A stretch of 64,000 bases of DNA from Dyella monticola (GTDB lineage Bacteria > Pseudomonadota > Gammaproteobacteria > Xanthomonadales > Rhodanobacteraceae), in contig NZ_QRBE01000013.1 of NCBI RefSeq assembly GCF_003363155.1, positions 1 to 64,000 on the forward strand. Reading direction: 5' to 3'. Below, piece after piece: positions 1 through 10,928 of this stretch (position 1 is its first letter; each line of letters opens with the position of its first letter). The notes under the pieces were generated by a model. It did not search any database and was not told the origin of the DNA. It worked only from the letters and a program-made list of their open reading frames with translations. Both the position numbers and the translations under genes were made by a program.

Positions 1-501
1 CTGATTCCCTTGCGGTGACAACAGACCGGCGCGGGTTCGAACATCCGCTTCGGTGGTCAATGACGAAGATGCCCTTTGATACTGGCATTGGCGCGGTGTG
101 AGGCCGGACTCAGGTGGCGGATAGGGGTCCCAAAAATCCTTGGCTTTTTGTTCGAGTTCCTGCAGTGCGTTTGGGCCTTCGTTAAGCTTGGGAAGCTGGT
201 AGAGGTCGGGCACTCCCGAATCCTCGATGGCCGCTTGGGGTACGCCCTGGAAGGGATCCTTGGAGGACGCTGCCTGGGAAGGCGCGCCGCTCGGTGCGAA
301 GCGATCGGACACCGTTGCGTCAGCTTCGCGTTTTGATTGCGAGGCGATGGCGGGATAGGGGAATGATGAGGAAAACGTGGCGTGATCGGGGCGGATGGCG
401 TGTGGTTCGGTCGTCAGCGCGCGCGGAGATTTTTTTTCGGTGATGGGGGACGGTGTCCGGGATGGCGTGTCTGGACGGATCGTGGAATCACTGATGCGCA
501 T
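1..501 (-). CDS. Partial Ser/Pro-rich protein of unknown function (N-terminal 167 residues)
   Basis: An uninterrupted minus-strand frame runs from an ATG at 501 to the window edge without a stop, so only the N-terminus is visible. The protein begins MRISDSTIRPDTPSRTPSP and is rich in Ser, Pro and Thr for about 90 residues. It then becomes more mixed, with VPDLYQLPKLNEGPN and FWDPYPPPES around residues 95-130. There is no signal peptide or membrane segment, and I recognise no domain. A GAAGG lies about 10 bases upstream of the ATG. A disordered Ser/Pro-rich N-terminus is seen in some secreted effectors of Xanthomonadales, but also in many unrelated proteins. No hrp-type PIP box (TTCG-N16-TTCG) is visible upstream. 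The function is unknown; that it is a real gene is inferred from the long open frame and protein-like composition. Confidence 0.6.
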   Translation of the reverse strand, partial: MRISDSTIRPDTPSRTPSPITEKKSPRALTTEPHAIRPDHATFSSSFPYPAIASQSKREADATVSDRFAPSGAPSQAASSKDPFQGVPQAAIEDSGVPDLYQLPKLNEGPNALQELEQKAKDFWDPYPPPESGLTPRQCQYQRASSSLTTEADVRTRAGLLSPQGNQ

Positions 502-3059
<2,558 letters not shown>

Positions 3060-3083
3060 GCGGTCGCTGTTGCGAGCATAAAA

Positions 3084-3110
3084 AACGGAGCCTCAGGGCT
3101 CCGTTTTTTT
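3084..3110 (+). terminator. Rho-independent terminator of icd
   Basis: A 9-bp perfect stem (AACGGAGCC/GGCTCCGTT) with a TCAG tetraloop runs directly into a T7 tract, 24 bases after the icd stop codon. Confidence 0.92.
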
Positions 3111-3315
3111 GTAGCAGCGACTGGACCGCTGCGTCGCCCGGGCGGAAGCTGGTCCAGCCGCTTTGCTCTCTTGCATGAACGTAGCGGGATCCAGGCTTCG
3201 CCAGGGTGACGGCGTTTGAGCCGGTGCGAGGGGTGTCGTAAGTAAGAGAACGGCTTTTTGCACCACGTTCTAGAATGGTTCGACGATTCGTCCGCTGATC
3301 CAGGAACTCATCTCG

Positions 3316-4359
3316 ATGCGCGTTTCCTTGGCGATAGCTATCGTGGCTCTCCTGATTACAGGGCCGGCGCGGCCTCAATCAGTACCGGCGCCATCTTCCA
3401 GCGCGCCAGCGTCGAATCCTATCCATGCACCGTTGCTGCAGACTGTCACCGTCACCGGCGTACAGCCTGGACCTGGGTTGTGGAAAGTGAGTAAGGGCGA
3501 TCATGTGATGTGGGTGCTCGGCACCTTGACGCCACTGCCCAGGCGCATGCAATGGCGTTCCTCGGAGGTGGAGCAGACATTGGCGCGCTCGCAAGAGCTG
3601 CTGGAGGCGCCCACCGCCGAACTCAAAGTGGAAGCAGGTTTCTTCACCAAATTGGCGCTGCTGCCTTCGGTCTATGGTGCGCGCAAGAACCCCGGCGGTG
3701 CGAGCTTGCAGCAGATTCTGCCGCCAGAGATCTATGCGCACTGGGAAATACTCAAGCAGCAGTATTTCGGCAACGATCACGGCATCGAGTATTGGCGCCC
3801 GATCCTGGTGGCATTGAAGCTCTATCAGAAAGCGTTGGACAAGGCCGGCCTCACCAGCGCGAACGACATCAACAAGGCCGTGCTCAAAATGGCCGACCGG
3901 CATGATGTGAAGCGCCTGCCCGTCAAATACACATTGGTCGTGGAACACCCGCGTGCGGCGATCGATACCATCAAGCAGACCAATCTGCACGACATCAGCT
4001 GTTTCAATCAGACGCTGGACACAGTGCAGAACGACATGGGCGAGCTTACTGAGCGCGCCAATGCCTGGTCGACCGGCGACATTCAAACCCTACGCAGTTT
4101 TGCCCTAAACGGTCGGCATGAATCGTGTGTCATCGCCGTGGTCAACGCCGACTTCGCGCAGCAACTTGGCCTGCATGATCTTCCGCAACGCATAGCCCAA
4201 GCGTGGCTCGACGCCGCACGGTCAGCGTTGAGCCGCAATACGCAAACCTTTGCCGTGTTGCCGATGGATCAGGTGTTGTCGCCGGACGGGCTGCTGGCAC
4301 AGTTGCGGGCGAAGGGTTACATCGTGCAATCGCCTGATGAGCTGGATCGGTCGCACTAA
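3316..4359 (+). CDS. GumN/TraB-family exported protein
   Basis: A 347-residue protein with an N-terminal signal peptide (hydrophobic core AIAIVALLITG, followed by a Pro/Ser/Ala-rich linker to about residue 40). The mature part opens with LWKVSKGDHVMWVLGTL, the hallmark N-terminal motif of the TraB/GumN family (G-T/S near the start of an EreA/ChaN-like fold). GumN is encoded beside xanthan genes in Xanthomonas, but its biochemical role is not established; other members are proposed metallo-hydrolases. The second GxxH-type motif is not obvious here. The gene is monocistronic and convergent with the aldo/keto reductase 50 bases downstream. The family assignment is good; the function is unknown. 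Confidence 0.8.
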   Translation: MRVSLAIAIVALLITGPARPQSVPAPSSSAPASNPIHAPLLQTVTVTGVQPGPGLWKVSKGDHVMWVLGTLTPLPRRMQWRSSEVEQTLARSQELLEAPTAELKVEAGFFTKLALLPSVYGARKNPGGASLQQILPPEIYAHWEILKQQYFGNDHGIEYWRPILVALKLYQKALDKAGLTSANDINKAVLKMADRHDVKRLPVKYTLVVEHPRAAIDTIKQTNLHDISCFNQTLDTVQNDMGELTERANAWSTGDIQTLRSFALNGRHESCVIAVVNADFAQQLGLHDLPQRIAQAWLDAARSALSRNTQTFAVLPMDQVLSPDGLLAQLRAKGYIVQSPDELDRSH

Positions 4360-4409
4360 CTGCGTGTGCAGGAATTGCGCGCGTTTTGTCGAGTGTGGCC
4401 CAGCAGTAA

Positions 4410-5360
4410 TCAGAACGTCGCGCTGGCGTCGCTCAACAACGCAATCTCATTCTGCGTCAGCGAAAGCATGGCCGCGCCGCTCAATTCACGCCATTGCTCG
4501 ACGGTGGTGGCACTCACGATGGGTGCGACAATGCCCGGACGCGCGAGCTGCCACGCCAGCGCGACTTGCGCGGGCGTGGCCCGGTGTGCCGCGGCCACTT
4601 CATCGAGCGCGGCAAGCACGTTCAATCCTTGCGCGTTGAGATATTTCTTCACTGCGCCACTGCGTGCGCTGCTTTTGACCAGATCCGCTTCGCTACGGTA
4701 TTTACCGCTAAGAAATCCGCTGGCCAGAGCGTAGTAATTGATGACGCCGACGTGCTCCTCGACCACCAGCGGTTCCAGTTCCCGCTCATAACCGGCGCGG
4801 CTGACCAGATTGTATTCCGGTTGCAGGCTTTCGTAGCGCGGCAGGTTGTGTTCCTTGGATACCTTCAATGCTTCGGCAAAGCGATCGGCGGTGTAGTTGG
4901 ACGCACCGATAACGCGCAGCTTGCCTTCCTCGATCAATGTTCCGAATGCACCCAGCGTTTCGTGCAACGGAATGGTGGCGTCGTCGGCGTGGGCCTGGTA
5001 GAGGTCGATGTAGTCGGTTTGCAGGCGCGTGAGCGAACCTTCGACCGCCTTGCGGATATTGATGGGCGACAGGCCAAGGTGTTCGTTCCACTTGCCCACC
5101 TTGGTGGCGATCACGACGCGATCGCGCTTGCCGCTTCGCTTGAGCCACTTGCCGATGATCGTCTCCGATTCACCGCCGCGGTTGCCCGGCACCCATGCCG
5201 AATAGACGTCCGCCGTGTCGACCAGGTTGAAGCCTGAGTCGACGAACGCATCCAGCAGCGCAAAAGAGCGCTGGTCATCCGCGCTCCAGCCGAAAACGTT
5301 GCCACCGAAGGCGAGCGGTGCGACAGAAAGCGTGGAGCGACCCAGTTTGCGCTGTTGCAT
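4410..5360 (-). CDS. Aldo/keto reductase
   Basis: NAD(P)H-dependent reduction of aldehydes and ketones; the substrate is unknown. The 316-residue TIM barrel shows the complete catalytic tetrad: Asp48 and Tyr53 in DTADVY, Lys87 in ATKVGK and His124 in QAHADD. The C-terminal cofactor-binding part is also typical. The open frame extends to a GTG at 5381. I chose the ATG at 5360 because GAGG lies 8 bases before it and the protein then starts MQQRKLG, the usual start for this family. It is divergent from a LysR-type gene, which may control it. There are no missing catalytic residues. Confidence 0.9.
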   Translation of the reverse strand: MQQRKLGRSTLSVAPLAFGGNVFGWSADDQRSFALLDAFVDSGFNLVDTADVYSAWVPGNRGGESETIIGKWLKRSGKRDRVVIATKVGKWNEHLGLSPINIRKAVEGSLTRLQTDYIDLYQAHADDATIPLHETLGAFGTLIEEGKLRVIGASNYTADRFAEALKVSKEHNLPRYESLQPEYNLVSRAGYERELEPLVVEEHVGVINYYALASGFLSGKYRSEADLVKSSARSGAVKKYLNAQGLNVLAALDEVAAAHRATPAQVALAWQLARPGIVAPIVSATTVEQWRELSGAAMLSLTQNEIALLSDASATF

Positions 5361-5438
5361 GGACATATCCTCGGCAGACACGAGCGAACCGCCACAGAGC
5401 GGCTGATGTCTGCCGAGGTGGGTGCGCCCAGGCTGTAA

Positions 5439-5621
5439 TCAAGCGCAGCAGGTCGATCGATCACATCCGGGTGTGGCGCGCAACGGTAGCTCCGAGACGT
5501 CCACATCGACCAATGCCGGCGTGTTCGTGCAGCCGCATGCGGCTGCATCAGGCCGCCACGAAAGCGGGCCAGGCGTGACATGGTGGTGAAGGAACAGCAG
5601 GTCGACCCATGGCGAACGCAT
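5439..5621 (-). CDS. Possible 60-residue small protein
   Basis: A short frame upstream of and codirectional with the aldo/keto reductase, 78 bases from its start. It begins MRSPWVDLLFLHHHVTPG and has AGGA about 9 bases upstream of the ATG. It contains four cysteines in its second half. I recognise no family, and high-GC DNA gives many chance ORFs, so it could be spurious. A 20-bp perfect palindrome lies inside it, which argues that some of this DNA may instead be regulatory. Confidence 0.3.
   Translation of the reverse strand: MRSPWVDLLFLHHHVTPGPLSWRPDAAACGCTNTPALVDVDVSELPLRATPGCDRSTCCA
5528..5547. repeat. 20-bp perfect palindrome
   Basis: TGCAGCCGCATGCGGCTGCA is identical to its reverse complement. 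It has no spacer, so as RNA it would need a loop cut from the centre; as DNA it looks like a binding site for a dimer. It lies between the divergent aldo/keto reductase and LysR genes. Confidence 0.6.
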
Positions 5622-5705
5622 GGCGGGGGTTCCTGGTCGGGGTGGGGTAGCTCCAAGGTAATGGCAGGGTCACGCAGGAAAAAGCGATATATTCACAAGC
5701 CAGAT

Positions 5706-5720
5706 TTGACGGATATTCAA
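5706..5720. promoter_or_regulatory. Candidate LysR-type dyad (T-N11-A)
   Basis: TTGACGGATATTCAA has matching TTGA/TCAA arms around 7 bases, the T-N11-A form bound by LysR-type regulators. It ends one base before the ATG of the LysR gene, so binding there would block the gene's own expression. The short arms make chance occurrence possible. Confidence 0.25.
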
Positions 5721-5721
5721 C

Positions 5722-6639
5722 ATGAGTCGGGTGCCGCTGAGTCTTCTCCAGCAGTTTGTGCAAGTGGCGCGCTTGGGCAACCTCTCGCGCGCGGCCGAGC
5801 AGGCCAACCTCACCGTGAGTGCGTTGAGCCATCAGATGCGGCAGTTGGAGGAGCGTCTGGAGCATCGTCTGTTTGAGCGCGGCCCGCGCGGCGTCACGCT
5901 TACGGCAGAGGGATGCAGCCTGCTGGAAGCGGTGGGCGATCACTTCGACGGCATCGAGCATGCACTGACGCGTTATCGCGTGCGGCGGCATGATTCGCTC
6001 ACGGTGACTGCCAGTCCCGGCATTATTTCAAGCTGGCTGATGCCGCGTCTGCCACGCCTGCTGGCCACGCATCCGGAGCTGGAGCTGAATCTGCAATCCA
6101 CCAATACGCTGGTGAACTTCGAGCGCGAGGCGGTGGATGCCGGCGTGCGCTATGGCAAAGGCGAGTGGGAGGGTTTGCGCAGCGAATACCTGTTCGGCGA
6201 ATGGATCGCGCCGGTGGCCGCGCCCTCGCTGGTGGCGCGCATGGCCGGCGCCGATCCGCTGGATCTCGCGCAATGGCCGTTGATCGGCGATCCCAACCGC
6301 AACAACCGGTGGAACGAATGGTTTGCGCATTACGGTGGTGAAACACCGCATCGTTACGTGGCGCACGTGGATACCATCGACGCCCTTCGTCAGGCCGCGC
6401 TGGAAGGGCTGGGCGTGGCGCTCGGCCGCATGGTGACATCCAAATCGTGGATCGATGCAGGCAGGCTGGTGGTGCTGGGCAATCGCTATCTGCCGGTGCC
6501 CGAGGCGTATCACCTCGTCTATCCGCCGCGCTCGGAAGGCCATCGCGGCATGGCCACGTTTCGCACCTGGCTGCATGAAGAAGCTGTAGCGTATTGCCGT
6601 GAAATGCCGCAGCCCTTGCGTGACGAGGCTGCGGCATAG
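5722..6639 (+). CDS. LysR-family transcriptional regulator (GcvA-like)
   Basis: A 305-residue cytoplasmic DNA-binding regulator. The N-terminal winged helix-turn-helix (about residues 5-64) contains LGNLSRAAEQANLTVSALSHQMRQLEERL. It is followed by a periplasmic-binding-protein-like effector domain beginning near residue 90. The GLGVALGRM stretch in the second half resembles GcvA/AmpR-like members. It diverges from the aldo/keto reductase, the usual position for a LysR regulator and its target, so control of that gene is a reasonable inference. The effector is unknown. Confidence 0.9.
   Translation: MSRVPLSLLQQFVQVARLGNLSRAAEQANLTVSALSHQMRQLEERLEHRLFERGPRGVTLTAEGCSLLEAVGDHFDGIEHALTRYRVRRHDSLTVTASPGIISSWLMPRLPRLLATHPELELNLQSTNTLVNFEREAVDAGVRYGKGEWEGLRSEYLFGEWIAPVAAPSLVARMAGADPLDLAQWPLIGDPNRNNRWNEWFAHYGGETPHRYVAHVDTIDALRQAALEGLGVALGRMVTSKSWIDAGRLVVLGNRYLPVPEAYHLVYPPRSEGHRGMATFRTWLHEEAVAYCREMPQPLRDEAAA
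6604..6637. terminator. Hairpin at the convergent end of the LysR and TonB-domain genes
   Basis: ATGCCGCAGCC and GGCTGCGGCAT form a perfect 11-bp stem around a 12-base loop. It lies in the last codons of the LysR gene and three bases from the stop of the convergent gene. There is no T tract on either side, so if it terminates transcription it does so weakly or with Rho. Confidence 0.4.
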
Positions 6640-6642
6640 GAG

Positions 6643-7491
6643 TCATGCGCCGTCGAGTGCGGTCGTCAAATGCAGCGATGTATTGGCTTGGGAAATGCTC
6701 CCGGCGGGAATGGTGTCCGGTGATGAGGTCATCGATGCCTCGGCTTTCAGCCATGGCACCAATTCGCGTGGGCCGGGAATGTAGACCTGCCACTTGCCGT
6801 ACGTGTCTTGTTTCGGCGCGCCCATCACGTTGAGGTTGTAGGCCACCGGCACCCTCACGTCCCAATAGGGATCGGCGGTGTGCTTGCCGGTCGTGGGTAG
6901 TTTGAACGTCCACTTCTTCGCCGCTTCAATGGACGCATCGGCAAGCATGTCGCGGAAGTGGCGCATTTGCGATTCGCGACCGTAAGAATTCAGGTTCACC
7001 TGTTCCGCCGCAACGTTCTCGACCGTGCCTTGCCGGTTCACGCGCACGACCAGGTACACCGTTCCGCTCACCCGCGATTCGACCGCATCGTGCGGATAAC
7101 TGGGTGGCTGGCGATCTTTGTAGCGCACGTGATCGGTGGCTGCGTCACCGCCATCGCCGAACGTCGCACCACTGATGGCGATCGATTCGTGCTGGTCGTC
7201 GACAGGCGTTGCCTTGATGCGTAGATACATCTTCGTGCGCTGCATCGCATCGACGGGTTCATCGAAGTGGAATTTCCAGCCGACCACGCTTTTCTTGATG
7301 AGATCGGTGACCGCCGACGGAACGTTCTCGACGCGGTCGATGGTGTAGTCGTGCACCGAACCGTTGGGTGCCACGTCGATCCAGCCTGTCACCAGCATGC
7401 TGGCCTCAGCGGTCTTGCGTACGTCAGTGGCGCCGGCGCAGGCCGTCCATGCTAACAGCGCGAACACCACCCATCCCATCCAACGTTTCAT
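6643..7491 (-). CDS. Exported TonB C-terminal-domain-like protein
   Basis: A 282-residue protein with a signal peptide (MKRWMGWVVFALLAWTACAGA). Around residues 125-180 it carries the signature of TonB/TolA C-terminal domains: PPSYPHDAVESRVSGTVYLVVRV followed by a NRQGTVENV strand. It lacks the long membrane anchor and Pro-rich spacer of true TonB, so it is probably a periplasmic member of the 'energy transducer TonB' annotation family rather than a coupling protein. I chose the ATG at 7491 over the upstream in-frame start at 7554 because of a GGGG 8 bases upstream and the clean signal peptide. The role is unknown. Confidence 0.75.
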   Translation of the reverse strand: MKRWMGWVVFALLAWTACAGATDVRKTAEASMLVTGWIDVAPNGSVHDYTIDRVENVPSAVTDLIKKSVVGWKFHFDEPVDAMQRTKMYLRIKATPVDDQHESIAISGATFGDGGDAATDHVRYKDRQPPSYPHDAVESRVSGTVYLVVRVNRQGTVENVAAEQVNLNSYGRESQMRHFRDMLADASIEAAKKWTFKLPTTGKHTADPYWDVRVPVAYNLNVMGAPKQDTYGKWQVYIPGPRELVPWLKAEASMTSSPDTIPAGSISQANTSLHLTTALDGA

Positions 7492-7671
7492 GTGCCATCC
7501 CCTTGCAATGATGGGGCGAGTATAGCCGGCCAAAACGCAACTCGATGTCGACATCTTCCATCGACGTCGACGCGGTTACGGTTGGCTTCCACATATCGTA
7601 AACTGTTGATCGCCGAACATTATCCAATCGGCAACGTCATCTCGTTTTCGTGACAGTTCATAAGGATTTTT

Positions 7672-8334
7672 ATGTCAAATACCGCCATCCTCGTCGACGG
7701 CGCTTTCTTTCTTGCGCGCTACCGCAAAGTATGGGGTGATCGCGACGCTACCGATGCGCGCACCGTTGCCAAGACGCTGTTCGGCATGGCGCTGGAGCAT
7801 CTGAAGGCGCTGGATCGTCCGCGCGAAGCGCTTTACCGCATTTTTTTCTACGACTGCCCGCCGCTCGAGAAAGTGCTGATCAAGCCGGTCAGCGGTGAAA
7901 GCATCGATTATTCACGCACGGGCGCGGCAGCCTTCCGCCGTGATCTTCATGACCAACTGCGTCGCCAGCGCAAAATGGCGCTACGTCTCGGGCGGCTCGC
8001 CGATCGGGGCGAATGGAAACTCAAGCATCAGGCTTATCAGCAACTGCGCGACGAATCGCTGTACTGGGACGAGCTCACCGACGAACACTTCGAGCCCGAC
8101 ATGCGCCAGACGCAGGTCGACATGAAAATCGGCATCGACATCGCCGCGTTGGCCTACAAGCAGCAGGTGGATCAAATCGTGCTGGTGGCGGGCGATGCAG
8201 ACTTCATTCCCGCGGCCAAGCTGGCGCGCTACGAAGGCATTGACTTCATACTCGACCCGATGTGGCAGGGTATCGCGCCGGATCTGCACGAACACATCGA
8301 TGGTTTGCAGTCGGTGTGCCCGCGGCCGTTTTGA
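7672..8334 (+). CDS. NYN-domain (LabA/DUF88-like) predicted RNase
   Basis: A 220-residue cytoplasmic protein of the PIN-like NYN superfamily. The signature acidic residues are present: Asp9 in AILVDGAF, and the C-terminal QVDQIVLVAGDADFIPAAK, where a catalytic Asp pair follows a hydrophobic strand. An acidic KIGIDIAALA segment precedes it. NYN proteins are predicted metal-dependent ribonucleases; a few are linked to RNA decay or light regulation (LabA), but the substrate here is unknown. AAGGA lies 7 bases upstream of the ATG. It is monocistronic. Confidence 0.85.
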   Translation: MSNTAILVDGAFFLARYRKVWGDRDATDARTVAKTLFGMALEHLKALDRPREALYRIFFYDCPPLEKVLIKPVSGESIDYSRTGAAAFRRDLHDQLRRQRKMALRLGRLADRGEWKLKHQAYQQLRDESLYWDELTDEHFEPDMRQTQVDMKIGIDIAALAYKQQVDQIVLVAGDADFIPAAKLARYEGIDFILDPMWQGIAPDLHEHIDGLQSVCPRPF

Positions 8335-8585
8335 TCAGCCATACCGTTAGCGGCCGCCTTGTCGAAGGGCCTGATCACTCGTCGCCCGGGCGAGCGCCGG
8401 GGCTCAGTGGCTTGGCTCTCGCTTGAAGTAACCAGCCCTTGGCGTCCGCCGAAGGGCTTGTGGTGCTACGAAGGGCACTGTGCGGCATTTGTAAATTAAT
8501 CATAAAATGTCCACATCGGCTGTACGGCTTCGGCGGCACGCTGCCCCGAGTTACCCACCCGGGTACTTACTAATAAGGAATAGTC

Positions 8586-9503
8586 ATGAAGATCAGGCTC
8601 GCCTTCGGATTGTCCGCCGTCCTCTTGCTCGCCGGTGTGGCCCATGCGCAGCAAGCGGCGCAGGATCAGCCGGGGGGCGAACTGGTGCCGCCGACCAGCG
8701 CCAGCGACTTCACCGCCGGCCAGCTCGATGCGGTATTGGCGGGCTCCTGGCGCTCGGAACACGACAAGGCGCGCGACGTCTACCGTCATCCCAAGGCCAC
8801 GCTGCAGTTCTTCGGCCTGCAGCCGGACAAGACGGTGATTGAAATCACCCCCGGTGGTGGCTGGTACACCGAGATTCTCGCGCCGCTGCTGCGCGACAAC
8901 GGCCACTACATCGCCGCGGTACCGGGTGGCAACGGCGGTGAAGAGCGCCAGGACGCCGATGCGCTGCGCGCCAAGTTCAAGGCCGCCCCGGCTCAATATG
9001 GCAACGCCGCCATCGCGGTCTTCAATCCCAAGGCGCCAGTATTCGGGCCGCCCGGTTCGGCGGACATGGTGCTCACCTTCCGCAATGTGCATAACTGGGC
9101 CATGTCCGGCACGGCGGAGGCGATGTTCAAGGCGTTCTACGCCGTGCTCAAGACCGGTGGCACGCTGGGCGTGGTGGATCACCGCGCCGCACCGGGCGTG
9201 ACGCTCGATGCCGTCAAGAGCAGCGGCTACCTGCCGACCGATTACGTGATCAAGCTCGCCACCGATGCCGGTTTCAAGCTTGATGGCCAAAGCGAGATCA
9301 ACGCCAATCCGAAGGACGACCGCAATCACCCCAAGGGCGTGTGGACGCTGCCACCCACGTATGCCTTGGGCGATCAGGATCGCGCCAAGTATCAGGCGAT
9401 CGGTGAGTCCGATCGCATGACGCTGCGTTTTGTCAAAACCGGTGTAAACAAGGCGCCGAACGTGCCCGGGCCGGCGACCACGGTCGCGCCGACCGCGCAC
9501 TGA
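8586..9503 (+). CDS. Exported SAM-methyltransferase-fold protein
   Basis: A 305-residue protein with a clear signal peptide (MKIRLAFGLSAVLLLAGVAHAQ) followed by a Rossmann-like methyltransferase domain. The glycine motif is VIEITPGGGWYTEILAPLL (about residues 87-105), and a later strand reads LGVVDHRAAPG. Close relatives are commonly annotated as class I SAM-dependent methyltransferases of COG4798 type in proteobacteria. The export signal is odd because SAM is not known to be available in the periplasm; the domain may have lost or changed its activity. AAGGAA lies 7 bases before the ATG. Confidence 0.85.
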   Translation: MKIRLAFGLSAVLLLAGVAHAQQAAQDQPGGELVPPTSASDFTAGQLDAVLAGSWRSEHDKARDVYRHPKATLQFFGLQPDKTVIEITPGGGWYTEILAPLLRDNGHYIAAVPGGNGGEERQDADALRAKFKAAPAQYGNAAIAVFNPKAPVFGPPGSADMVLTFRNVHNWAMSGTAEAMFKAFYAVLKTGGTLGVVDHRAAPGVTLDAVKSSGYLPTDYVIKLATDAGFKLDGQSEINANPKDDRNHPKGVWTLPPTYALGDQDRAKYQAIGESDRMTLRFVKTGVNKAPNVPGPATTVAPTAH

Positions 9504-9524
9504 TTTTCCGGCCACTGCAGGCAC

Positions 9525-10061
9525 ATGCTCATCGCGCTGAACAAGCCGTTCGGTGTGCTGTGCCAGTTCACCGCGAGTGATGGACGTCCTACGCTGGCCG
9601 ATTACGTTCGCCAGAAGGATGTCTATCCCGCCGGTCGCCTGGATCACGACAGCGAAGGGCTGTTGCTGCTCACTGACGATGGTGGGTTGGCCCATCGCCT
9701 CACCGATCCCAAACACAAGCAACCGAAAACCTATCTGGTGCAAGTGGATGGCGCGCTCACCGATGAAGCGGTGCAGGCGTTGAGTCGCGGTGTGACGTTG
9801 AATGACGGGCCGACGTTGCCATCCATCGCCGAACATGCACAGGAGCCCGCGTGGTTATGGCCGCGCGACCCGCCGGTGCGTTTTCGCAAGAGCATTCCCA
9901 CCAGCTGGTTGTCGATCACCTTGCGCGAGGGACGTAATCGTCAAGTGCGCAGGATGACGGCGGCGGTCGGGTTTCCGACGTTGCGGTTGATACGGGTGCG
10001 GATTGGCGATTATGCGTTGGAGGGGTTGTTGCCAGGAGTAACACGCCTTCTCTTGCGGTAA
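9525..10061 (+). CDS. rluE: rRNA pseudouridine synthase, RluE/RsuA family
   Basis: Isomerises uridine to pseudouridine in rRNA; RluE modifies U2457 of E. coli 23S rRNA. The 178 residues show the catalytic motif [17 protein letters not shown] with Asp40, the KPFGVLCQF start and the [11 protein letters not shown] motif near residue 130. There is no N-terminal S4 domain, which agrees with RluE rather than RsuA/RluB. It lies 21 bases after the methyltransferase-like gene and could be cotranscribed with it. The exact target base is inferred from the family. Confidence 0.87.
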   Translation: MLIALNKPFGVLCQFTASDGRPTLADYVRQKDVYPAGRLDHDSEGLLLLTDDGGLAHRLTDPKHKQPKTYLVQVDGALTDEAVQALSRGVTLNDGPTLPSIAEHAQEPAWLWPRDPPVRFRKSIPTSWLSITLREGRNRQVRRMTAAVGFPTLRLIRVRIGDYALEGLLPGVTRLLLR

Positions 10062-10072
10062 ACAATCTCGTC

Positions 10073-10102
10073 GTCATTCCGGCCTTCGTGCGCCGGAATG
10101 AC
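10073..10102. repeat. Intergenic palindromic repeat, GTCATTCCGGC type
   Basis: GTCATTCCGGC and GCCGGAATGAC form a perfect 11-bp stem with an 8-base loop, between the convergent rluE and tatD genes. The same arms recur at 30291-30316 and 43959-43984. Confidence 0.85.
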
Positions 10103-10142
10103 ATCAGGCGAGAGATGTGCATCGCCGAAACCTGTGGAAACG

Positions 10143-10928
10143 CTACAGCCCAAAAAACACCCGCGCCGCTGCCGTACTGTTCGCCGCTGTCATCTCGACC
10201 GACTCCCCGCGATCGCGCGCAATTTCCTCGCAGATATGCTTGAGAAACATCGGCTCATTGCGTCGATGACTGGGCTGTGGTCGCACCGTGCGCGGCAGCA
10301 GATACGGTGCATCGGTCTCGATCAACAAGCGATTGGCCGGAATCTCGCGCACGAATTGGCGCAGATGCGTGCCGCGTCGTTCGTCGCAGATCCATCCGGT
10401 GATGCCGATGTGGCAATCCAGTGCGAGGTAGTCGAGCAATGCTTCACGCGTATCTGTGAAGCAATGCACGACCACGGCGGGCACCTTGTCACGATAACGC
10501 TTGAGCAATGGCAGAAAATCGTGATGCGCATCGCGCTGATGCAAGAACAGCGGCTTGCTCACCTCCGCCGCAATCCGCATCTGACGCTCGAACACGTCCA
10601 GTTGCACATCACGCGGCGAGTAGTTGCGGTGATAATCGAGCCCCGTCTCGCCGATGGCACGGACTTCCGGCAGCCGCGCCAGTTCGCGTAGCCGGGTATC
10701 GGTTAAATCGCTGTAATCGACCGCATGGTGCGGATGCACACCGGCCGTGGCGTAAAGCACTCCAGGGTGGGCATGGGCCAGCTCAAGCGCGTGATCACTG
10801 CCGGCGTGTGACGCCCCCGTGACGATCATTTGAACCACGCCCTGATCGGCCGCGCGCTGCAGCACGGCATCGAAATCGTGTCGAAAGGACTCGTGGGTGA
10901 GATTGGCCCCGATGTCAATCAGCTGCAT
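10143..10928 (-). CDS. tatD: TatD-family metal-dependent hydrolase (DNase)
   Basis: A 261-residue amidohydrolase-fold protein. Metal ligands are visible in the GVHPHH motif (residues about 63-68), AIGETGLDY, PLFLHQRDAH, VVHCF and ETDAPYLLP. E. coli TatD is a 3'-5' exonuclease linked to DNA repair and RNA quality control; the name comes from its place in the E. coli tat operon. Here it is far from tatABC (46.8 kb). It is convergent with rluE across a palindromic repeat. Confidence 0.92.
   Translation of the reverse strand: MQLIDIGANLTHESFRHDFDAVLQRAADQGVVQMIVTGASHAGSDHALELAHAHPGVLYATAGVHPHHAVDYSDLTDTRLRELARLPEVRAIGETGLDYHRNYSPRDVQLDVFERQMRIAAEVSKPLFLHQRDAHHDFLPLLKRYRDKVPAVVVHCFTDTREALLDYLALDCHIGITGWICDERRGTHLRQFVREIPANRLLIETDAPYLLPRTVRPQPSHRRNEPMFLKHICEEIARDRGESVEMTAANSTAAARVFFGL

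Larger units (their letters stand above)
5361..5721. other. Divergent intergenic region, aldo/keto reductase / LysR regulator
   Basis: About 360 bases between two divergent genes. The region holds the doubtful 60-residue ORF on the minus strand, a 20-bp palindrome at 5528-5547 and a TTGA-N7-TCAA dyad touching the LysR start codon. I cannot place either promoter with confidence. Confidence 0.5.
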
